Below the pieces are notes generated by a model. It made no database searches. It saw nothing but the letters and a program-made list of their open reading frames with translations, and was not told the DNA's origin. 64,000 nt of DNA. Source: Wurfbainia villosa (lineage: Eukaryota > Streptophyta > Magnoliopsida > Zingiberales > Zingiberaceae). The stretch lies in contig CM045998.1 in NCBI GenBank assembly GCA_025175895.1, positions 14,927,153 through 14,991,152 on the forward strand, written 5' to 3'. Within the stretch, counting starts at the first letter, position 1. Each line of letters opens with the position of its first letter. The position numbers and the translations under genes were made by a program. This document shows positions 57,276-64,000 of the stretch, piece after piece.

Positions 57276-60200
57276 ATGAGTCAAACATCTAGTTCAACCT
57301 CTCCTTCACCGGCTAAGGTATGTGTCGCATTCCTTGCTTTAGTCGAATATGAAGTATGTCATATGTTTAAAATGATTTTTCGGTTATGATTTTGGAATAG
57401 TTTCAAATATTCAAATACAAATGGACGATCTTTTTAATCTGTATCTAAATTAGATAAATAGAGCCCTAAAGTTTTTTTAACAGGATTATTGCAAAACATT
57501 GCGGATTCTCTAATTTATTTTTTACAATTACAAAATGAAGGAATAAATCAGGTTTTTAAAATTTTGTATTTTCAAATTGTTAGGGAAATAATGAGTGTGC
57601 GAAGAAACTCCAATGGACCAGTATTTTAGGCCACTTTATTGAATTTTTTAGAGGTCCAAGTGCTAAAGGAAAGCAACGTCCATCTGTTTGTTTACATGAA
57701 AGGCACAGAGAGATCATTAAACAAACCTCATTTGCTATTTTTTTGAATATACAAGACATTCCATAAATCTGTGGCATATTGGTCAATATATTTCAAAGTT
57801 GGGATTCGACAAGTCAAAGCTTTAAGTTTTCAACTGTGCCAGTTGCTTTCACCAGAAGTGATGTGTCCCTTTTGCTCGGTATTGCAGATAGAGGGGCTTC
57901 TGTTCCTATGAATTCAACTAATACATCAGGTGCTCTTTTCAATTCTCAATTCTCCAAAAAAGAATCAACTAGATCGATGTTAGAGTTTTTTCTTAAAACC
58001 TTTTCTGCTAGAGTAGAATTAGATGAAGATGTGTTGGTATTTTGTAAGTTGTATGTTTTGTATATATTTGCTTGTGTGTTGTTTTGTACTACTACATATA
58101 AGGTCCCCATAGGTCTTGTAGATATTGTAGATGAATTTGACAACATAGGTAGTTTCAATTGGGTTGAAGCCATCCATCAATTTATGGCTCCACAATTGCC
58201 TACTATTGGAGATCTATGTTCATCTACTAATACGATTCTTGTGAAGAGCCGAATCCCTTACCTAAAGGGATTTGTCGACCTTTTGGCTGTAAGTTCCTTC
58301 TTATTAAATTATTTTGTCTTTTATATTCACATAAGTATGTAACACTTTGGATATGAGCAGGCTTGGTTTCTGGAACATGTCCCAATCCAGAGACCATATA
58401 ATACCGAAGGGCCACGAATAAATAAGTGGAGGGCAACTCCTTCACATATTAGCAAGGTGAGGAATTTATTGGAGTAAGTCTCACCTGAACAGGTAAATAG
58501 AAGACCACAACTTAACATTTTTTCATTTTCATTATCTAAATAATTGTTGATTTTTTGATAGGTCATTGTTGATCTAGTCTGTACACGTAGTGAAATTATA
58601 TTGCTTGATAAGGTTGACTATTATATTGAAAATACTCCTCATCCAATAGAGACATCACCATCACAAACTATACAAGAAAAATACCCTACTACTGAATGCC
58701 ATGAGTGTTTAGTTTATTAGAGACAACTCAAAGAGTTAAGAATGAAAAATATGGCACTAACTGAAAGGGTAAAAGAACTAATGAGAATTATAGGAAGAGA
58801 AGGTATGGAGGTTGAATCAAATAATCCTGAAGTTGATCCTCAACCTCAACCGGAACTGATTGCCAGCAGAACAAGACGTCGAGATAGAACTCACTATGAT
58901 TACATGGATACTCCCGTTGATAGTCCACTGTGGGCAAAATTGGTACCTCTAAGAAAAAGAAAACAGACAGAAATTTCTGATGTTGAGGTATTAGAAGGGC
59001 AATCTGATAAAGATGTAAATGAAGCAGAAGTATTTACGAAGAAAGGAAAAAAAATAATTGGTATGGATGAATTGCAAGCGATGGATACTATCTGTATTGT
59101 GGAAGAAGATGAAAAAGATCTTGAGAGGGATGAAGCAATAATTGATAAACTCAACCAAATGAGAATGGAAGCCATTGCGGTTAGTCAGAATACAAAGAAA
59201 ATTAGTTTGTGTTATTTTATTTAAATAACTAATCTAATTTTTGTATTATAGTATGTTAAGAAAAAATATAAGACGACAAAGAACCAAAAACAAGATGCTG
59301 ATGTGACCTACTTACTAAAAAGTTTAGAAAAAATAAAGTATGGTAGTTACATCCATCATTACATTCGAAATTTTTATTACAATATTATAGAAAGTGCAAA
59401 TATTTATTTACCATTAAATTTTTTTGTAGGCCGATTACAGGTTATGTTTGGGAGGAAGGTCCTTTTTCATTAACTCTGAATTCTTTATACTCTGGAGTTA
59501 ATGGATCTGTTTTCACAGTTGGGGAGGTTATTGATACATTTTGGTCAATTCTTTTTAGAGGGGTCTCCTCGTCATGTAGGTCATATAACAAGTCTGTGTA
59601 TTGTTCATCCGTGTTCATTGTAAAGAAGTTAAATTATTTTGTATTTTCACGACATGAGATGTTATACTAATTGTTTAAATATTTTCCTCTACACATAATT
59701 ACAGTCAGCATTAAGAATGTTGTGGAAGACTGCCACAACACAAATCATAAACACGGACATGAATGATGGAGAGGTTAGATATTTTTTTATACCTCTAAAT
59801 ACTGACCAAACTCACTTTCACCTGTTGTGTATCGACACAAAAGCAATGACTTTCAATCATTATAACTCCATTTCATACGGAGGAAGATCAAAAGCTGATT
59901 TTGAAGCAGTGGTGAGTAGTTAATTTTTTTAAATATGGATATTCCATCCATTTAACTTAGTTATCTGTAAATGAATAGTTATGTTAACTTACTCATCTTG
60001 TAATAATAGGTATCCCAATTTAAAGGATATTCATCTAAAGAGCTTGCAGCAATTCATCCATGTTTATAAGCTTATTACCCCATCGACAACTGGGTTTCTG
60101 TTACAACTGATTGTCCCTAACAAGCAGCAAGGTACTAAAAGAAAATTACTGAACGTGAAAATTATACTTTTGAATTGAAATATAAAATTTTTCATGGCAT

Positions 60201-60350
60201 TTTTACAACAATGATTGTGCCTTCTTTGTGATGCAATACATGAGATGTCTGCTTTATGATGAGAAGATGGACTTCAAACAAGCAGACATGACAAAATTCA
60301 GAATAGATGTCTCAGTGTCAATTTTAAGGGATGAGTTCTTCATGATGTAA
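57276..60350 (+). pseudogene. Ulp1/C48 cysteine protease-like gene with plant-mobile-domain-like N-terminus, decayed
   Basis: The likely start MSQTSSSTSPSPAK (57276) leads to a GT donor at 57318. The next exon (about 57582) encodes KLQWTSILGHFIEFF, LHERHREIIKQT and a 'SWDSTSQSFKF...AFTRSDVSLLLGI' block with YKVPIGLVDIVDEF, typical of plant-mobile/DUF1985-like regions found on Ulp1-bearing transposons. 58742-59200 is a charged linker. The C-terminus is a Ulp1 fold: THFHLLCID (His, about 59815), NHYNSI and NDCAFFVMQYM (catalytic-type Cys codon 60216-60218), ending FFMM at 60348-60350. A TAA at about 57766 breaks the N-terminal exon, and the exons do not join cleanly. Such proteins deconjugate SUMO-like tags, and copies of this type are often carried by Mutator-like elements. 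I found no terminal inverted repeats here. Confidence 0.65.
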
Positions 60351-60529
60351 TTTTAGCAAACTTCAGGTGGCAGTATGACAATGCATTGTTGTAATTTATG
60401 AAATTTGCTAATTTGTAAATGATACTGCATTCCATATGATCAACAGTGATTGTAATTTTGATTATTGTTTGTGGTTGAGCTTTAATAAATGTTATATAAT
60501 ATATTGTTGAATACTTCGATGGTGCTGGC

Positions 60530-61369
60530 ATTGAAATCCCAAGAACAGAGTAGTCCTGGGATTTAAATTTCCAGCAACACGTCCAAATTCAATCTGGTTC
60601 TGATCCAAAAAGTGGTCCTGGGAATTATATTCCCAGGAACACACTGGTTCTGGGATTTGAATTTCCAGCACCACGTACAATTTCGAACTGGCCGAGAAAC
60701 ATGGTGGTGCAGGGAAAAAAATTCCAGGAACACAGTGGTGTTGGGAATTTAATTCCCAGCACCACGTACAATTTCGAACTGGCCGAGAAATAAGGTCGTG
60801 CTGGGAATTAAAATCCCAGGAACACTGTGGTCCTGGGATTTTAATTCCCAACACCACGTACAATTTCGAACTGGCAGAGAAATAAGGTGGTGCTGAGAAT
60901 TATAATCCCAGGAACACAGTGGTTCTGGGATATGAATTCTCACCACGCATAACTTCGAACCCATGAGATATAAGGTGGTCTTTGGGAATTATAATCCCGG
61001 AACATAGTGGTCTGGGATTTGAATTCTAGACTACGTACAATTTCGAACTTCCCGAGAAATAAGGTGGTGCTGGGAACTATAATCACAGGAACACAGTAGT
61101 CCTGGGATTTGAATTCCCAGCACCACATACAATTTCAAACTGAGCGAGAAATAAGGTGGTGCTAAGAATAATAATCCCAAGAATACAGTGGTCCTGGGAT
61201 TTGAATTCAAACACAATGCATAATTTAAAGTCAGAAAAGAGTGGTCTTGGGTGTTATAGTCACAAAGAACACGGTCTTGGATTTTAAATTTTCCAGCACC
61301 ATGTACAATTACAGGTTGGCCGAGACAAAAAGGTGGTTCTGGAAATAATATTCCCAGCAACACTGTAGT
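60530..61369. repeat. ~92-bp dyad satellite, left block
   Basis: About nine units. A typical unit is GTGGTGCTGGGAATT, then TAATCCCAGGAACACAGTGG, then TCCTGG.ATTT, then AATTCCCAGCACCAC, with a linker GTACAATTTCGAACTGGCCG. The outer 15-bp arms are exact inverse complements, so each unit can form a hairpin. Spacing of CCACGTAC (60671, 60762, 60854) gives the 91-92-bp period. Confidence 0.85.
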
Positions 61370-63000
61370 CCTGGATTTTGACCGAAACCCATTGATGGAC
61401 CTAGAGGAGTCAAAATTCCAAAATCTTGACATGGACTGAAAGACCTAACGGCTTCAAATGTTGTTGCGTTGAGGAAACTTTCTTCTGATCCTCCTACCTC
61501 CCAGTTTCGGGCATGTGCCATGTGGCACGGGGCCTGATTTCTGAAATATGACTGTGTAAATCTAATCCTGCCTTGAAAATCATAAATTTTGGACACGATA
61601 CACAGAGGGGCACATCCCAAAGCCACTAGAGTTGGATTGGATCGAAGATGAGGTGAATAGGGCCATCAATGGGTTTTGACCGAAACCCATTGATGGACCT
61701 AGAGGAATCCAAATTTCGAAATCTTGACATGGACTGAAAGACCTAACAGCTTTAAATATTGTTGCGTCGAGGAAACTTTCTTTTGATCCTCCTACATCCC
61801 AGTTTCGACCGTGTGCCACGTGGCAAGGGTCCTGATTTCTGAAAATTGGCTGTGTAAACCTAATCCTGCCTTGAAAATCATAAATTTTGGACACGATACA
61901 CAGAGGGGCACGTCCCAAAGCCACTGGAGTTGGATTGGATCGAAGATGAGGTGAATAGGGCCATCAATGGGTTTTGACCGAAACCCATTGATGGACCTAC
62001 AGGAGTCCAAATTCCGAAATCTTGACATGGACTGAAAGACCTAACGACTTCAAATGTTGTTGCGTCGAGGAAACTTTCTTCTGATCCTCCTACCTCCTAG
62101 TTTCGGCCGCGTGCCACATGGCACAAGGCCTGATTTCTAAAAATTGGCTGTGTAAACCTAATCCTGCCTTGAAAATCAGAAATTTTGGACACGATACACA
62201 GAGGGGCACGTCCCAAAGTCACTAGAGTTGGATTGGATCGAAGATGAGGTGAATAGGGCCATCAATGGGTTTTGACCGAAACCCATTAATGGACCTAGAG
62301 GAGTCAAAATTCTGAAATCTTGACATGGACTGAAAGACCTAACGGCTTCAAATGTTGTTGCGTCGAGGAAACTTTCTTCTGATCCTCCTACCTCCCAGTT
62401 TCGGGCGCGTGCCACGTGGCACGGGGTCTGATTTTTGAAATATGGCTGTGTAAACCTAATCCTGCCTTGAAAATCAGAAATTTTGGACACGATACACAGA
62501 GGGGCAAGTCCCAAAGCCACTGGAGTTGGATTGGATCGAAGATGAGGTGAATAGGGTCATCAATGGGTTTTGACCGAAACCCATTGATGGACCTAGAGGA
62601 GTCCAAATTCCGAAATCTTGACATGGACTGAAAGACCTAACGGCTTCAAATGTTGTTGCGTCGAGGAAACTTTCTTCTGATCCTCTGACCTCCCAATTTC
62701 GGCCGCGTGCCATGTGGTACAGGGCCTGATTTCTGAAAATTAGCTTTGTAGACCTAATTCTGCCTTGAAAATCAGAAATTTTGGATATGATACACAGAGG
62801 GGCACGTCCCAAAACAACTGGAGTTGGATTGGATTGAAGATGAGGTGAATAGGGTCATCAATGGGTTTTGACCGAAACCCATTGATGGACCTAGAGGAGT
62901 CCAAATTCTGAAATCTTGACATGGACTGAAAGACCTAACGACTTCAAATGTTGTTGCGTCGAGGAAATTTTCTTCTGATCCTCTTACCTCTCACTTTTGG
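61370..63000. repeat. ~298-bp tandem repeat, about 5.5 copies, inside the 92-bp satellite
   Basis: TTTTGACCGAAACCCATT recurs at about 61376, 61674, 61972, 62270, 62568 and 62866, a steady 298-bp period. Units contain AAAGACCTAACGGCTTCAAA, TCTTCTGATCCTC and GATACACAGAGGGGCACGTC and are closely similar. The array is bounded by CCTGGATT on both sides (61370-61377 and 63001-63008). Minus-strand frames of about 114 codons recur in it but shift phase from unit to unit. Confidence 0.88.
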
Positions 63001-63885
63001 CCTGGATTATATTACCAGGAACATAGTGGTGCTGGGAATTGGATTCCCAGCACCACGTACATTTTCGAACTGGCCGAAAAATATGGTGGTGCTGGGAATT
63101 ATACTCCCAACAACATAGTGGTCCTGGAGATTGAATTCCCAGCACCACGTACATTTTCGAACTGGCCGAGAAATAATATGGTGTTGGGAATTTTAATCCC
63201 AGGAACACAGTGGTCCTGGAAATTTAATTCCCAGCACCACGTACATTTGTGAACTAGCCGAGAAATAAGGTTGTGCTGGGAATTTTAATCCCAGGAACAC
63301 AGTGGTCCTGGAAAGTGAATTCCCAGCACCACGTCTGATTTGAAGCCAGAAATAATGTAGTCTTTGGGATTTTAATCCAGAACACGATGGTCTGAAATTT
63401 AATTCCCAGCACCACGTATATTTTTGAACTGGCCGAGAAATAAGGTGGTGTTGGGAATTTTAATCCCAGGAACACAGTGGTGCTGGAAAGTAAATTCCCA
63501 GCACCACGTACAGTTTCGAACTGACCGAGAAATTAGGTGGTGCTGGGATTCTTAATCCCAGGAACCCAGTGGTCCTGGAAATTTAATTCTCAATACCACG
63601 TACATTTTCGACATGGCCGAGAAATAAGGTGGTGCTGGGAATTTTAATCTCAGGAACACAGTGGTCCTGGAAAGTGAATTCACAACACCACGTACAGTTT
63701 TGAACTGACCGAGAAATAAGGTGGTGCTGGGATTCTTAATCCCAGGATACAATGATCCTGGAAAGTGAATTCCCAGCACCACATACAGTTTCGAACTGAC
63801 GAGAAATAAGGTGGTGCTGGCAATTTTAATCCCAGGAACACAGTGATCCTGAAAATTTAATTCCCAGCACCACGTACAAATCTCA
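63001..63885. repeat. ~92-bp dyad satellite, right block
   Basis: About ten more units of the satellite at 60530-61369 in the same orientation, again with GTGGTGCTGGGAATT and AATTCCCAGCACCAC arms. It is interrupted once by a degenerate unit near 63340-63400. Beyond 63885 to the window end I see only AT-rich unique sequence. Confidence 0.85.
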
Positions 63886-64000
63886 TCACAAAATCATAAA
63901 GTCGAAGTGGTTCACATATTTAACAAAGTATATATATTTCATAATTGTACAGATACTACAAAAATTGGATTTACACTTTGCATCTGACTAATGATTTTTA

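Noticed and set aside
61309..62812. Recurrent ~114-codon minus-strand frames (MALG.APLCIVSK...)
   Set aside because: The 298-bp period is not a multiple of three, the frames begin and end in different phases, and no domain is recognised.
63952..63974. ACTACAAAAATTGGATTT as a new CACTA end
   Set aside because: First base is not C, no subterminal TTCGTCGC repeats follow, and the partner end is outside the window.

Overview
The window reads as nuclear DNA of a flowering plant, probably a monocot (low confidence; the one host gene has GC-rich exons, and I cannot name a species). The evidence is plant Ty1/copia and Ty3/gypsy retrotransposons, an En/Spm-type CACTA transposon, a SINE-like insertion, foldback elements, tandem satellites and one spliced WRKY transcription factor gene. 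Nothing bacterial, organellar or viral was recognised. Most long open frames are chance frames inside repeats.

Layout. 1-22785 is a nest of retrotransposons in a minus-strand Ty3/gypsy element. Its 5' LTR is at 22269-22785; gag lies at 22268-21830 and 12614-12048, protease at 7012-6530 and reverse transcriptase/RNase H at 6530-3861. It is cut by a gag-only LTR element (1-3860, entering from the left), a solo LTR (4755-6114, TSD TTTGG), a copia/LTR composite (7013-12047) that itself holds a collapsed LTR element (10282-11929, TSD ATACC), a SINE-like insert (12327-12536, 19-bp TSD) and a full copia element (12615-21829, TSD GGGAG). 22786-33200 is AT-rich intergenic DNA with a solo LTR (29183-30146, TSD ATAGG), a related degenerate LTR-like block and a broken gene fragment. 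The only plausible intact host gene is a group IIe WRKY gene (33470-34699, three exons). A foldback element follows at 35901-36434.

36789-55543 is one 18.8-kb CACTA element (TSD TTA) with a TNP2-type transposase and a second, Ptta/En/Spm-type gene. Its TNP2 gene is split by a 10.8-kb long-LTR retrotransposon with no recognisable pol (39746-50534, TSD CCAAT). Removing that insert and one TSD copy puts the two TNP2 halves back in the same frame, although other lesions remain. 57276-60350 is a decayed gene with a plant-mobile-domain-like N-terminus and a Ulp1/C48 cysteine protease C-terminus. 60530-63885 is a ~92-bp dyad-symmetric satellite interrupted by about 5.5 copies of a ~298-bp repeat.

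The most striking pattern is in the LTRs of 1-12 kb. Five different LTRs, on both strands, carry a cluster of the 10-bp palindrome CAGTCGACTG (or its symmetric variant CAATCGATTG) about 25-45 bp upstream of a TATA-like box. Three of the five, and partly a fourth, also have a hairpin-prone minisatellite further upstream. This looks like a shared modular promoter architecture. The same core also appears in the 3' subterminal region of the CACTA element.
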